A stretch of DNA of 64,000 bases from JAEUPI01 sp963814435 (GCA_963814435.1 CAWFCV010000012.1:62001-126000); one strand, 5' to 3'; numbered from the stretch's first letter, positions 11,427 to 20,728 are shown. Notes: generated by a model from the letters alone, not told the origin. Translations and numbers: made by a program.

Positions 11427-11457
11427 TTGACCTTGCCACGAAGGCAAGGTTTAAGCT
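11427..11457 (+). promoter_or_regulatory. CueR-type promoter/operator of copZ
   Basis: Plus-strand mirror of the copA promoter: -35 TTGACC (11427-11432), 19-base spacer and -10 TAAGCT (11452-11457), with a perfect dyad at 11430-11450 made of arms ACCTTGCC and GGCAAGGT around ACGAA. About 40 bases separate it from the divergent copA promoter. Confidence 0.87.
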
Positions 11458-11490
11458 GTTGATATCAATTCGAGCCAGCAAGGACACCAC

Positions 11491-11683
11491 ATGATCGAAC
11501 TCAAGCTGCCCGACATGACCTGCGGCCACTGCGTGCGCACGGTGACCAAGACCGTGCAGGCCGTCGACGCCCAGGCCAAGGTCGAGGTCGACCTGCCGAC
11601 GCACCAGGTGCGCATCGAGTCGTCGCGCGACCGCGAGGCCTTCGCGAAGGCGCTTGACCGACGAGGGCTACGCGCCGGCCTGA
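11491..11683 (+). CDS. copZ: CopZ-like copper chaperone (HMA domain; one apparent frameshift)
   Basis: Small (about 63 residues) cytosolic Cu(I) chaperone that passes copper to CopA. The ferredoxin-like heavy-metal domain begins MIELKLPDMTCGHC, with Cys11 and Cys14 as ligands. The frame as written runs past the family end; removing one T in GCGCTTGACC near 11654 restores a C-terminus ALTDEGYAPA and the stop at 11681-11683. It has its own CueR box upstream, divergent from copA. Confidence 0.87.
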
Positions 11684-11695
11684 CGCCGCGCGCGC

Positions 11696-12127
11696 TCACG
11701 CGCTGGCGCGGCGGCGCACGCAATCCAGGTAGGCCGGCCCGTCGGGCTGCGTGCCGCCGCGCTGCGACGACCAGATCATCTCGCCCAGGCACTCCATCGC
11801 CTCGTGGTGCGCCTCGTGCAGCGACCCGAGCCGGTGGGCCAGCGCCTCCACCGCGGCGCGGATGCCGGCGGGCTGATCGATCGAGCATTGCTCGCTGATC
11901 GACACGTGCATCGACAGGTGCAGGAACGGATTCGTCCGGCCATCGTCGACGCTGTAGCTTGCGGCCAGCGCCGCGTCGACGTCGGACAGGTCGGTGTCGT
12001 ACTCCGGGTGCTCGGCCGCCCACAGCGCGGCCAGTGTTTCCAGCGCCGACAACGGCTGGGCGTCGCGGTGCTTGCGCCAGGCCTCGCAGAAGAACCGGCG
12101 CACGTCGTGCTGTGACGGTGCAAACAT
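11696..12127 (-). CDS. DUF1841 family protein
   Basis: 143 residues, soluble, acidic and alpha-helical; beginning MFAPSQHDVRRFFCEAWRKH and containing LHLSMHVSISEQCSIDQPAGIR, the signature of DUF1841, found almost only in Beta/Gammaproteobacteria. Function unknown. A conserved His-rich stretch (SLHEAHHEAMECLGEM) might bind metal, but this is inference. It converges on copZ with 12 bases between stops and is divergent from the nitroreductase gene. Confidence 0.85.
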   Translation of the reverse strand: MFAPSQHDVRRFFCEAWRKHRDAQPLSALETLAALWAAEHPEYDTDLSDVDAALAASYSVDDGRTNPFLHLSMHVSISEQCSIDQPAGIRAAVEALAHRLGSLHEAHHEAMECLGEMIWSSQRGGTQPDGPAYLDCVRRRASA

Positions 12128-12184
12128 CGGACAATTGTCGGCTCAGCGTGCACTCCGCGCGCGAAGCGCCTTCAAAACCGCGCC

Positions 12185-12760
12185 ATGCACACCAGCACCG
12201 AGCAGCTCTTCACGCAGGCCCGCACCGCCGGCGCCTTCGTCGACACCCCGGTCGGCGACGACACCTTGCGCACGCTGTACGACCTGCTCAAGTGGGGGCC
12301 GACGTCGTCGAACTGCTGCCCGGCGCGATTCGTGTTCGTGCGCACGCCGGCGCAGCGCGAGCGGCTGGTCGACTGCGTCAGCCCGGGCAACGTGGCCAAG
12401 GTGCGATCGGCACCGGTGACGGTGGTCATCGGCATGGACATGGCGTTCTACGAGCAGCTGCCGCGCTTGTACCCGCAGGCCGACGCGCGCTCGTGGTTCG
12501 CCGGCAAGCCCGAGGTGATCGCGCGCGAGGCGCTGCGCAGCAGCAGCCTGCAGGCCGGCTATCTGATCCTGGCCGCGCGCGCGCTGGGCCTGGACTGCGG
12601 CCCGATGGGCGGCATCGATGCCGAGAAGATGGATGCGGCGTTCTTCGCCGGCAGCACGGTGAAGAGCCACATGATCTGCTGCCTCGGCCATGCCGACCGC
12701 GCGCGGCAGCGGCCGCGCAACCCGCGCCTGGCCTTCGACGAGGCCTGCCGGCTGCTGTGA
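12185..12760 (+). CDS. rutE: RutE/HadB-type nitroreductase (putative malonic semialdehyde reductase)
   Basis: 191-residue FMN-dependent NAD(P)H oxidoreductase of the nitroreductase fold, closest to the RutE/HadB subgroup that reduces malonic semialdehyde in pyrimidine breakdown. Diagnostic stretches are LLKWGPTSSNCCPARFVFV (FMN binding) and ARALGLDCGPMGGID near the C-terminus. No other rut genes are nearby, so a role in general aldehyde or nitro reduction is equally possible. The ORF is intact; a TSUP gene follows 21 bases after the stop. Confidence 0.85.
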   Translation: MHTSTEQLFTQARTAGAFVDTPVGDDTLRTLYDLLKWGPTSSNCCPARFVFVRTPAQRERLVDCVSPGNVAKVRSAPVTVVIGMDMAFYEQLPRLYPQADARSWFAGKPEVIAREALRSSSLQAGYLILAARALGLDCGPMGGIDAEKMDAAFFAGSTVKSHMICCLGHADRARQRPRNPRLAFDEACRLL

Positions 12761-12781
12761 CTGCCGCGCGCGAGCCTGCGC

Positions 12782-13524
12782 TTGATCAGCGATGCGTCGT
12801 TCTACGCCGTGGCCGTGCCCGCCGCGGTGCTGGTGGGTCTGGGCAAGAGTGGCTCGCCGGCGGTCTGGGCATGCTGGCCGTGCCGCTGATCGCGTTGTCG
12901 GTGCCCGTGCCGCAAGCGGCGGCGATCGTGCTGCCGCTGCTGACGGTGGGCGATTTGTTCGGGCTGGCGGCGCTGGTGCGCCAGCGTGATCGGGCGGTGC
13001 TGCGCATCCTGCTGCCGTCGGGGCTGGTCGGCATCGTCATCGGATTGCTGCTGTTCGGCGTGCTCAGTTCGCGGGCGATGGCCGGTTTCGTCGGCGCGTT
13101 GACGTTGGCGTTCCTCGCGCAGCGCCTGTTGTTCCGGCCGGGCGCCGAGGCCCGCGTGCCGCCGCGCTGGGTGGGGGTGCTGGCGGGGCTGGTGTCGGGC
13201 GTGACGAGCTTTGCCGCGCACGCCGGCGGGCCGCCGATCAGCTTCTACCTGCTGCCGATGCGCCTGGCGCCGACCGTCTTCGCGGCCACCGGGGCGGTTT
13301 TCTTCGCCACGATCAACGCGTCGAAGTGGCTGCCCTACGCGTGGCTCGGCCTGATCGACTGGACCAACATGAGCACCGCGCTGGCGTTGGCGCCGTGCGC
13401 CGCGCTCGGCGTGTGGCTGGGCGTGCACCTGCTGCGCCGCATCCCGCCGCTGTGGTTCTACCGCCTGGTCTCGTTCGGCCTGCTCGTCACCGGCACCAAG
13501 CTGCTGTGGGGCGCGCTCGCCTGA
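12782..13524 (+). CDS. TSUP (TauE/SafE) family sulfite/sulfonate exporter (one apparent frameshift)
   Basis: About 247 residues after repair, with seven to eight hydrophobic segments; inner-membrane anion exporter of the TauE/SafE family. The duplicated family motif is visible as LVGLGKSG...AGGLGMLAVP near the start and SGVTSFAAHAGGPPISFYLLP in the middle. The frame breaks near 12855, where GGCTCGCC probably lacks one T of GGCTTCGCC. No ATG is available ahead of the first motif; a TTG at 12782 right after an in-frame stop is the best start, with moderate certainty. The stop overlaps the convergent KefB end by 38 bases if the latter frame is correct. Confidence 0.75.
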
Positions 13525-15380
13525 CGCCGCGTCGGCGGCTCAGTCGGCCGTCGCCCTGTGTCGCCTGCCAGCCGCCGCCGCGGCCCTTCGCGGCGAGCTC
13601 GCGCTCCTGCGCGATCAGCTGCTCGAGCTGCTGCCGCCCGGCCTTGCTGATCGAGATCAGCCGCGCCTCGTCGCCGAGGTGCGGCGCCATCGCGATCAGC
13701 TGCTCCACGCTGTGGCGGCGAAAGCGCAGCGCCAGCGTGCGCGCGCGGTGCGGGCCGTAGCCGATGGCCTCGAGCACGCTGCGCGCGCTCATCAGCGCCG
13801 AATCGAGCGTCTCGCGCTCGATCAGCCGCACGCCGCGCTGGTACAGCTGCGTCCAGTGCTGCGCGTTGCGCGCGCGCGCGACGATGGTCAGCCTGCGGAA
13901 AGTGCTCGCGCGCCAGGTCCACCAGCGGCCAGGTTCTGCTCGATGTCGTCGATCGCCACCACCAGCACGCGCGCCTGCGCCGCGCCGGCCACGCGCAGCA
14001 GGTCCAGCCGCGTCGCGTCGCCGTAGAACACCTTCCAGCCGAAGCGGCGCGCGCCTTCCACCTGCTCGGCGTCGTGGTCGAGCACGGTGGCCGACAGGCC
14101 GTTGGCAAACAGCAGCCGGCCGACGATCTGGCCGTAGCGGCCGAAGCCGGCGATCAGGATCGGTGCCTCCTGCGGCTCGTCGAGCTCCTTGATGGTCGGA
14201 TCCTTGCCGTGCGCATCCAGGTGCGCGGCCCACCAGCGGTCGGCCAGCCACCAGCAGCAACGGCGTCAGCAGCATCGACAGCGCCACCACCGCCACCAGC
14301 AGCGACGCGGACTCGGCGTCGAGCACGCTGGCCTGCGTGGCGGTCTGGAAGACCACGAAACCGAACTCGCCGCCCTGGGCCAGCAGCACCACGAACACCG
14401 GCCGCTCGGCCAGCGGGATCGGCATCGTGCGCGACATCACCCACAACACCAGCGCCTTCAGCGCGAGAAAGCCGGCCACCAGCGCGACGATCAGCCCCGG
14501 ATGGCGCAGCACCACCGCAAAGTCGATGCCCATGCCCACGGCGATGAAGAACAGGCCGAGCAGCAGGCCCTTGAACGGCTCGAGGTCGGTCTCGAGCTCG
14601 CGCCGGTACTCGCTTTCGGCCAGCAGCACGCCGGCGAGAAACGCGCCGAGCGCCATCGACAGGCCGACCCACTGCATCAGCGCGGCGGTGGCCACCACCA
14701 GCAGCAGCGACGCGGCGGTGAAGATCTCCGGCGTGTCGCTGCGCGCGATCCAGCGCAGCGCCGGCCGCAGCAGCAGCCGCCCGCCGAAGATGATGGCGAC
14801 GATCGCCGCCAGCGCGCGCGCCGCCTCGAACCAGCCGCCGCCCGACGTCGTCGCTCGGCTGCGCCGCCGAACGCCAGCAGCGGCACCAGCGCCAGCACCG
14901 GAATGGCCGCGATGTCCTGCAGCAGCGCGACCGACAGGCACGCCTTGCCCGGCCGTGGTGCTGCCCAGGTTGCGCTCGGCCAGCACGGCCAGGCCGATCG
15001 CGGTGGACGACATCGCCAGGCCGAGCGCGGCCACCAGCGCCAGTCGCCACGGCGCGCCGGCCAGCAGCCCGACGCGCGAACATCAGCGCCGTCGATCCGA
15101 GCAATTGCACGCTGCCCCAGCCGAAGATCGGCCGGCGCATCGCCCACAGCCGCCGCGGCTCGAGCTCCAGACCGACGAGGAACAGCATCAGCACGACACC
15201 GAACTCGGCGAAGTGCAGCATCGATTGCGCGTCGGTCACCAGGCTCAGGCCATAGGGTCCGATCGCGATGCCCGCGGCCAGGTAGCCGATGATCGTGCCC
15301 AGCCCGAGCGCCCGCGCCAGCGGCACCGCGATCACCGCGGCGCCGAGGTAGACCAGACTCAGCGTCAGCCAGTGCGCCAT
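13487..15380 (-). CDS. kefB: KefB/KefC-type glutathione-gated K+/H+ antiporter (about six frameshifts)
   Basis: Monovalent cation:proton antiporter-2 with about 12 membrane helices then an RCK/TrkA-N domain (IAGFGRYGQIVGRLLF motif after repair, near 14150). The CPA2 core is seen as LMLFLVGLELEPRRLW and LAQGGEFGFVVFQ. Frame breaks lie near 15076, 14951, 14855, 14243, 13927 and 13896; five need removal of one base and one needs an insertion, and the repaired protein is collinear throughout. The true stop may be 13540 if another indel lies at the tail. It follows the KefF-like gene with a 16-base overlap, supporting an ancillary-subunit/antiporter pair that acidifies the cytoplasm during electrophile stress. 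Confidence 0.85.
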
Positions 15381-16078
15381 CGTCCGTGTGCCCTCATCGC
15401 AGCTTGCCACGGCACCCACGCCGGCGCCCGCGGCGCCGCGGACCGGCTCTGCCGGGCCGTTGGCGGCGACGCTCGGCCACTCAGGCCGTCACCGCTCGGG
15501 GCTGCACGCACTGGCAGCTCGTCGATCTCGGGCCAGTCGGGCCAGCTGCGCAGGCGCTCGATCACCGTGGCCACGTGCTCGTCGATCACCGGCTGCGCGG
15601 CGCGGTGGGCACCGTGCAGCACCGCCGGCGGCAGGAAACGCATGCCGCACAGCGACGCCGTCTGTTCGTACGGCGGCCAGAAGGCATCGATGAAGTAGCG
15701 GTTGTGGCCAGCGGGCCGGTAGGAGTCTTCGGTGCCGCCGGTGGAGACCACGAGCCACAGATCCTTGCCCACCAGCGCCTGCCCGTCGGGCCCGTAGGCC
15801 CAGCCGAAACTCAACACGTCGTCGAGCCAGAGTTTCATCAGCGGCGGCATGCCGTACCAGTGGATCGGATGCAGCCACACCACCAGGCGCGCCGGCCGCA
15901 ACGCGGCCTGTTCGGCGGCGCTGTCGATCAGGTAGTCGGGATACAGCGCGTACAGGTCACGCAGGCTCCAGCGCACCGGGCCGCCTGCCTGGGCATGCCG
16001 CAGCGCGTCGAGCAGTGTGCGGTGCACCCGCGAGTGGTGCAGATCGGGGTGGGCCGCCAGGATCAGGACATCGGACAT
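15365..16078 (-). CDS. kefF: KefF-like NAD(P)H:quinone oxidoreductase (flavodoxin-like)
   Basis: 237-residue flavodoxin-fold oxidoreductase. The start MSDVLILAAHPDLHHSRVHR, then HPIHWYGMPPLMKLWLDDVLSFGWAYG and STGGTEDSYRPAGHNRY are the KefF/modulator of drug activity pattern binding FMN and NAD(P)H. It enhances Kef antiporters and reduces quinones. The last about 35 residues are low-complexity and basic, so an indel may have replaced the true C-terminus. It overlaps kefB by 16 bases, arguing for coupled expression. Divergent from parA. Confidence 0.87.
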   Translation of the reverse strand: MSDVLILAAHPDLHHSRVHRTLLDALRHAQAGGPVRWSLRDLYALYPDYLIDSAAEQAALRPARLVVWLHPIHWYGMPPLMKLWLDDVLSFGWAYGPDGQALVGKDLWLVVSTGGTEDSYRPAGHNRYFIDAFWPPYEQTASLCGMRFLPPAVLHGAHRAAQPVIDEHVATVIERLRSWPDWPEIDELPVRAAPSGDGLSGRASPPTARQSRSAAPRAPAWVPWQAAMRAHGRWRTG

Positions 16079-16154
16079 CGGGTTGCGGTCTTGGGGGGCG
16101 TGGTTTTTCCGCTGCATTGGATCGGATGCGTCCCGTTACCATAGCCTGAATCGC

Positions 16155-16172
16155 GGCGATCGGCCGATCGCC
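16155..16172. promoter_or_regulatory. 18-bp perfect palindrome upstream of parA (possible operator)
   Basis: GGCGATCGG followed by its exact reverse complement CCGATCGCC, centred 34 bases before the parA ATG. Perfect 18-bp symmetry with no spacer suits a dimeric repressor such as an autoregulating ParA-associated factor; the binding protein is unknown. Confidence 0.4.
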
Positions 16173-16197
16173 CGACCAAAAACGACCAGGAGAGCGC

Positions 16198-16815
16198 ATG
16201 CCGGTGATCGTCGTGGCCAACCCCAAGGGAGGGGTCGGCAAGAGTACCTTGGCCACCAATGTCGCGGGCCTGTTCGCCCGCCGCGGTCATGCGGTGATGC
16301 TGGGTGACGTGGACCGCCAGCAGTCGTCGCGCCAGTGGCTCGCGTTGCGGCCCGCGGGCGTACCGCCGATCCGGAGCTGGGACGTGGCCGGCGAATCGGT
16401 GCTGCGGCCGCCGAAGGGCGTGACGCACGTGGTGCTCGACACGCCGGCCGGCTTCACCGGCAAGCCGATGGACGCGGTGATGCGCATCGCCGACCGGGTG
16501 ATGATTCCGCTGCAGCCGAGCCTGTTCGACATGCAGGCCACGCACGCCTTCCTGCAGGAACTGCGCACGCACAAACGCGCCGCCGAGATCCAGGTGGTGC
16601 TGGTGGGCATGCGCGTCAAGGACCACACGATCTCGAACGACAAGCTGCACGAGTTCCTGGGCAACCTGAAGCTGCCGGTGCTGGGCTATCTGCGCGATAC
16701 GCAGAACTACGTGCACCTGGTGGCGCGCGGCCTGACGCTGTGGGACGTGGCGCCGGGCCGGGTGGAGCGCGACCTCGAACAATGGAAGCCGCTGGTGTCA
16801 TGGCTCACGCACTGA
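16198..16815 (+). CDS. ParA/Mrp-like P-loop ATPase (orphan, no ParB)
   Basis: 205-residue deviant-Walker ATPase; KGGVGKST at about residues 10-17, Walker A' Asp in LGDVDRQQSS and Walker B VVLDTPAGF are present. Family members position DNA, chemoreceptor arrays or other cargo on the nucleoid or membrane. No parB or parS is seen and the length fits the small orphan ParA group, so chromosome segregation is unlikely to be its role. An AGGAG lies 6-7 bases upstream. The 3' end overlaps the MaoC gene by 16 bases. Confidence 0.88.
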   Translation: MPVIVVANPKGGVGKSTLATNVAGLFARRGHAVMLGDVDRQQSSRQWLALRPAGVPPIRSWDVAGESVLRPPKGVTHVVLDTPAGFTGKPMDAVMRIADRVMIPLQPSLFDMQATHAFLQELRTHKRAAEIQVVLVGMRVKDHTISNDKLHEFLGNLKLPVLGYLRDTQNYVHLVARGLTLWDVAPGRVERDLEQWKPLVSWLTH

Positions 16816-17264
16816 CGCACATCCCCAAGCTCGCCTCGCTGGCGCAGCGCATCGGCGACGAGATCGCGGTGAGCGACTGGATCACGGTCGACCAGGCGAT
16901 GATCGACGCGTTCGCCAAGGCCACCGGCGACCACCAGTGGATCCACATCGACCCAGCGCGGGCCGCGAAGGGGCCGTTCGGCACCACCATCGCGCATGGC
17001 TTCCTCACGCTGTCGCTGCTGCCGCAGATGGCCGAGACGGCGCTGGCCTTCGACGACGTGCGCATGAGCCTGAACTACGGCCTGAACCGCGTGCGCTTTC
17101 CGGCGCCGGTGCCGGTGGGCAGCCGCCTGCGCGGGCACTTCAAGCTGGTCGGCTTCGAGCCGATCGACGGCGGCGCGCAGGTGACCACCGAGGTGACGAT
17201 GCAGCGCGAAGGCTCGGACAAGCCGGTGTGCGTGGCCGAATCGGTGGCGCGTCGTTTCGTGTAG
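16800..17264 (+). CDS. MaoC family (R)-specific enoyl-CoA hydratase-like dehydratase
   Basis: 154-residue single hot-dog domain. The hydratase-2 motif is present: FAKATGDHQWIHIDPARAAKGPFGTTIAHGFLTLSLLP, with Asp and His of GDHQWIH as the probable catalytic pair. It hydrates 2-enoyl-CoA to (R)-3-hydroxyacyl-CoA, feeding PHA synthesis or fatty-acid metabolism. The ATG at 16800 lies within the end of parA (16-base overlap), indicating translational coupling of two functionally unrelated genes. Confidence 0.9.
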   Translation: MAHALTHIPKLASLAQRIGDEIAVSDWITVDQAMIDAFAKATGDHQWIHIDPARAAKGPFGTTIAHGFLTLSLLPQMAETALAFDDVRMSLNYGLNRVRFPAPVPVGSRLRGHFKLVGFEPIDGGAQVTTEVTMQREGSDKPVCVAESVARRFV

Positions 17265-17340
17265 CGCTTGCTGGCAGCGCGGGTGCCATGGCGCGAGTAG
17301 CATGTGCCGCAGCGCCGCCTCCGCGCGCAGAGGGTGAACG

Positions 17341-18075
17341 ATGAAAGTGCTTCTCGTCGACGACCATCCGCTCATCCTGTCGGCGCTGCAGGCGGTGATC
17401 CAGGGCCTCGGCGACGACGTCACGGTGTTCGGCGTGGCCTCAGCCGACGAGGCGCGCAAGGCCCTGCAGCAGGACGCCGGCTTCGACCTGGCGCTGCTGG
17501 ATCTCGGCCTCGGCGAGGTCGACGGTTTCGACCTGCTGGCCGAGATGCGCGCCAACTACCCGGCGCTGCCGGTGGTGGTGGTGTCGGCCACCGAGCGCAC
17601 GGCCGACGTCATCCGCGCCATCGACATGGGCGCGATGGGCTTCGTGCCCAAGCGCGCCTCCAATCGCGACCTGTTCGAGGCGCTGCGCATGGTGATGTCC
17701 GGCGGCGTGTACATCCCGCCGATGATGCTCGGTCTGCCACCGCCACCGCCGGGCGGCGACACGGTGCCCGCGGTGATGCGCCATGCGCCCGAACAGCCGA
17801 TGCCGGCGGTCGAGCCGCAGCAAAAGCTGCGCAGCTTCGAGTCGCTCGGCCTCACGCCGCGCCAGGCCGACGTGCTGGCGCTGCTGCTGCAGGGCATGCC
17901 CAACAAGCTGATCGCGCGCGAGCTGTCGCTGTCGGTCGAGACCGTCAAGGACCATGTTGCCGCAGTGCTGCGCGCGCTCGGCGTCAACTCGCGCACGCAG
18001 GCGGTGCTGGCCATCAGCCAGATGACGCAGGCCAACCCCGGCCTGGCCGCCTGGCGGCCGAGCACGCACCGCTGA
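17341..18075 (+). CDS. LuxR/NarL-type response regulator
   Basis: 244 residues: receiver domain with D7-D8 acidic pair, phosphoacceptor Asp54 (LALLDLG) and Lys in FVPKRAS, then a proline-rich linker (LPPPPPGG) and a LuxR helix-turn-helix (LTPRQADVLALLLQGMPNKLIARELSLSVETVKDHV). It begins seven bases before the hybrid kinase and is surely its partner or a co-regulated output. Targets not predictable. Confidence 0.93.
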   Translation: MKVLLVDDHPLILSALQAVIQGLGDDVTVFGVASADEARKALQQDAGFDLALLDLGLGEVDGFDLLAEMRANYPALPVVVVSATERTADVIRAIDMGAMGFVPKRASNRDLFEALRMVMSGGVYIPPMMLGLPPPPPGGDTVPAVMRHAPEQPMPAVEPQQKLRSFESLGLTPRQADVLALLLQGMPNKLIARELSLSVETVKDHVAAVLRALGVNSRTQAVLAISQMTQANPGLAAWRPSTHR

Positions 18076-18082
18076 CGCGGCC

Positions 18083-19912
18083 GTGGCCGTGTTGAGCGCC
18101 ACCGACGCTTCCGCATCGCCCGGCGTGGCGTTGGCCCAGGCGGCGCCGGGCACGCTGACCGACCGCGTGCGCTCGCTGTTCTCCTATGCCGGCACCACCA
18201 ACCTGAGCTACCTGCTGGCGGCGTTGATGTTCGTCTGGCTCTTCCGCGGCGCCGTGCCCGATGTGATGCTGGCCGGCTGGGGCACGGTGTTCGCCGTCGT
18301 GCTGGCGGGCCGCTCCTGGCTGGCGCTCGCGTTTGCCCGGGCCGCGCCGAGTGACGACGCGCAGAGCCAGCGCTGGCTGCAAGGCTGGAACCTGGGCACG
18401 TTGTCATCGGGCGCGCTGTGGGGCGCGGCGGCATGGCTGTTCTATGGCCATGGCGAGCCGCTGCATCAACTGGCGATGGTGCTGGTGATCTACGCCTTTT
18501 GTGTCGGCTCGACGCCGCTGCTGGCGTGGCAGCGCACGATCTTCCTGGCCTACGTGGGCCTGAGCCTGGTGCCGACGATCGCGCGCATCGCGCTGCAGGG
18601 GGGCACCGGCAGCACCGGCCTGGCGATCGTGGCGGTGCTGATCCTGCTGATGACGGTGCGGCTGGGCCGCAACTACCGCGACACCTTCGGCGAGCTGGTC
18701 GAGCTGAAGTCGAGGGCGCAGCGCCTGGCCGTTCAGCTGCGCGCCGAAACCGCCGCCGCCGACGCGGCACGGCGCGAGGCCGAGCTCGCCAATCGCGCGA
18801 AGACGCAGTTCTTCGCCGCCGCCAGCCACGATCTGCGCCAGCCGCTGCACGCACTGGGCCTGTTCGCCGAGGCGCTGCGACAGAAGAGCCGCGACGACGA
18901 GACGATGCACCTGATCAACAGCATCAACAGCTCGGTCGACGCGCTGGACGGCTTGTTCTCCGAGTTGCTCGACATCACCAAGATCGACACCGGCGGCGTC
19001 GAGGCGCGGCCGGTGGACTTCCGGCTCGACGAGGTGTTTCGCAAGCTCAAGCTGCATTTCGAACCCAATGCGTTCGAGAAGGGCCTGGCGCTGCGTTTTC
19101 GCGGCGGGCACCGCCATGCCCATGCCGACCCGCTGCTGGTGGAGCGCATCCTGCGCAACCTCACCTCCAACGCGATCCGCTACACCGACGACGGCACCGT
19201 GCTGGTGAGCGCGCGCCAGCGCGGCCCGAAGCTGCTGCTGCAGGTGTGGGACAGCGGCCCGGGCATCCGCGAGGCCGACCGCGAACGTGTGTTCGACGAG
19301 TTCGTGCAGGTGCACGACACCGCCCCGGCGCCGGGCCTGCACCAGCGCAAGGGGCTGGGTCTCGGGCTGGCCATCGTGCGCAGGCTGGCACGGCTGATGG
19401 GCGCGCCGCTGCGCATGCAATCCACCCCCGGGCGCGGCACGGTGTTCACGCTCGAGCTGCCGCTCGGCAAGGCGCCGCCGGCTGTGCAGGCCCAGCCGCG
19501 ATCGAGCGCGCCGCTCGGCGTGACGCTGGACCGCCGGCTGGTGGTGATGATCGAGGACGACCCGGCGGTGAAGAGCGGTCTGGAGGTGCTGCTGAAGAGC
19601 TGGGGCGCGAGCGTGATCTCGTTCGACACGCTGCAGGCCTGTCGCGCCTGGGCCGAGGCCGCCGAGCCCACGATGTTGAAGCCCGACCTGATCATCGCCG
19701 ACTACCGGCTCGAATCAGGCCACACCGGTGTCGAGGCGATCCGCGCGCTGCGCGGCATGCTGGATCAGCCGATCCCCGCGATCGTGGTCACCGGCAGCGT
19801 GCTGTCGAACCACGAGCGCGAGGCCCACGACGAGGATTTCCACCTGCTGGTCAAGCCGGTGGTGCCGAACAAGCTGCGCGCGATGATCGCGTTCAAGCTG
19901 GGGTTGCGTTGA
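18083..19912 (+). CDS. Hybrid sensor histidine kinase with C-terminal receiver
   Basis: 609 residues. Five or six membrane helices (about 30-190) form the input part, followed by HisKA (SHDLRQPLHAL, His near 248), HATPase (DSGPGI and GLGLGLAIV boxes) and a C-terminal REC domain whose phosphoacceptor Asp is in IIADYRLE (near 539). This arrangement is common in Burkholderiales paired with a LuxR regulator, here directly upstream. Start is the GTG at 18083; the next in-frame starts would cut into the coding pattern little, so the exact start is uncertain. No ligand is evident. Confidence 0.92.
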   Translation: MAVLSATDASASPGVALAQAAPGTLTDRVRSLFSYAGTTNLSYLLAALMFVWLFRGAVPDVMLAGWGTVFAVVLAGRSWLALAFARAAPSDDAQSQRWLQGWNLGTLSSGALWGAAAWLFYGHGEPLHQLAMVLVIYAFCVGSTPLLAWQRTIFLAYVGLSLVPTIARIALQGGTGSTGLAIVAVLILLMTVRLGRNYRDTFGELVELKSRAQRLAVQLRAETAAADAARREAELANRAKTQFFAAASHDLRQPLHALGLFAEALRQKSRDDETMHLINSINSSVDALDGLFSELLDITKIDTGGVEARPVDFRLDEVFRKLKLHFEPNAFEKGLALRFRGGHRHAHADPLLVERILRNLTSNAIRYTDDGTVLVSARQRGPKLLLQVWDSGPGIREADRERVFDEFVQVHDTAPAPGLHQRKGLGLGLAIVRRLARLMGAPLRMQSTPGRGTVFTLELPLGKAPPAVQAQPRSSAPLGVTLDRRLVVMIEDDPAVKSGLEVLLKSWGASVISFDTLQACRAWAEAAEPTMLKPDLIIADYRLESGHTGVEAIRALRGMLDQPIPAIVVTGSVLSNHEREAHDEDFHLLVKPVVPNKLRAMIAFKLGLR

Positions 19913-19949
19913 GGCGTCGATCGCCCCACATCGGGGCCGTGCCCGGCGC

Positions 19950-20354
19950 TCACATCGCGCGCAGCAGCAGCACCGCGAAGACCATGAACGCAATCCACGC
20001 CACCGTGAAGGCGACGGTTCGCGCCATCAATTGGCCGAAGCCGCTGATGTGGATGACGGCGTGGGCGACGCGGGCATAGAAGTAGACCGCGGCGCAGATC
20101 CCGGTCGCCGCGCTGGACACGCCCATGGCGTGGGCGATCAGGACCACCGATGCGAACGGCGCAAAGCTCTCCACCGCATTCAGGTGCGCCCGGTTGGCGC
20201 GGTTGACCCAGTCGGGCAACGTCGACGTGGGTGCGCTCCTGTAATCGGCCGGCGTCGGCAATCCGCGCGACGAGACGTATCCGATGACGACGGGAATCCA
20301 GAGCACCCCGACGAGGATCGAGGTCAGCAACAGGTAGAGCAGTTCGGTCTTCAT
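19950..20354 (-). CDS. MAPEG family membrane protein
   Basis: 134 residues with four hydrophobic helices, an inner-membrane protein of the MAPEG (membrane-associated eicosanoid/glutathione metabolism) family; NRANRAHLNAVESFAPFASVVLIAHAMG contains the family glutathione-site motif RAHxNxxE. Bacterial function is unclear. The start MKTELLYLL at 20354 has GGGAG upstream. It is divergent from the ArsR-type regulator. Confidence 0.9.
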   Translation of the reverse strand: MKTELLYLLLTSILVGVLWIPVVIGYVSSRGLPTPADYRSAPTSTLPDWVNRANRAHLNAVESFAPFASVVLIAHAMGVSSAATGICAAVYFYARVAHAVIHISGFGQLMARTVAFTVAWIAFMVFAVLLLRAM

Positions 20355-20440
20355 GATGGGCTCCCGTGATCGGCCGCTGAGACGTTGCCGCGCGGCTCGC
20401 CGTGAAGCCGCGCGCCGGGCCATGGTAACCTCTATGTTCC

Positions 20441-20728
20441 ATGAATGCACTCGACGCGCTGGGCAATCCGATTCGCCGCCAGATCCTGGTCGAACTGCGC
20501 CGCACGCCGATGCCGGTGGGTGCGCTGGCCGAGCGGTTCTCGATCAGCCGGCCGGCGGTGTCGCGGCACCTGCGCGTCCTGCAGGATGCCGGGCTGGTCG
20601 TCCTGAACGAACGCGGCGCGCAGAACGTCTATGCGATTCGTGTTCAGGGTTTTCGCGCGGTTCAGCAGTTCATCGACAGTTTCTGGGACGTCGCGCTGTC
20701 GCAGCTGGAAGAGTTGGCCAAACGATGA
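20441..20728 (+). CDS. ArsR-family winged-helix regulator
   Basis: 95-residue ArsR-type repressor: MNALDALGNPIRRQILVELRR, then the recognition helix FSISRPAVSRHLRVLQDAGLV. No cysteine metal sites, so it belongs to the non-metal subgroup that is usually co-encoded with an SRPBCC (AHSA1/START-like) protein, exactly as here: the next gene begins inside its stop codon (ATGA). It probably represses this operon and possibly the divergent MAPEG gene. Confidence 0.92.
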   Translation: MNALDALGNPIRRQILVELRRTPMPVGALAERFSISRPAVSRHLRVLQDAGLVVLNERGAQNVYAIRVQGFRAVQQFIDSFWDVALSQLEELAKR

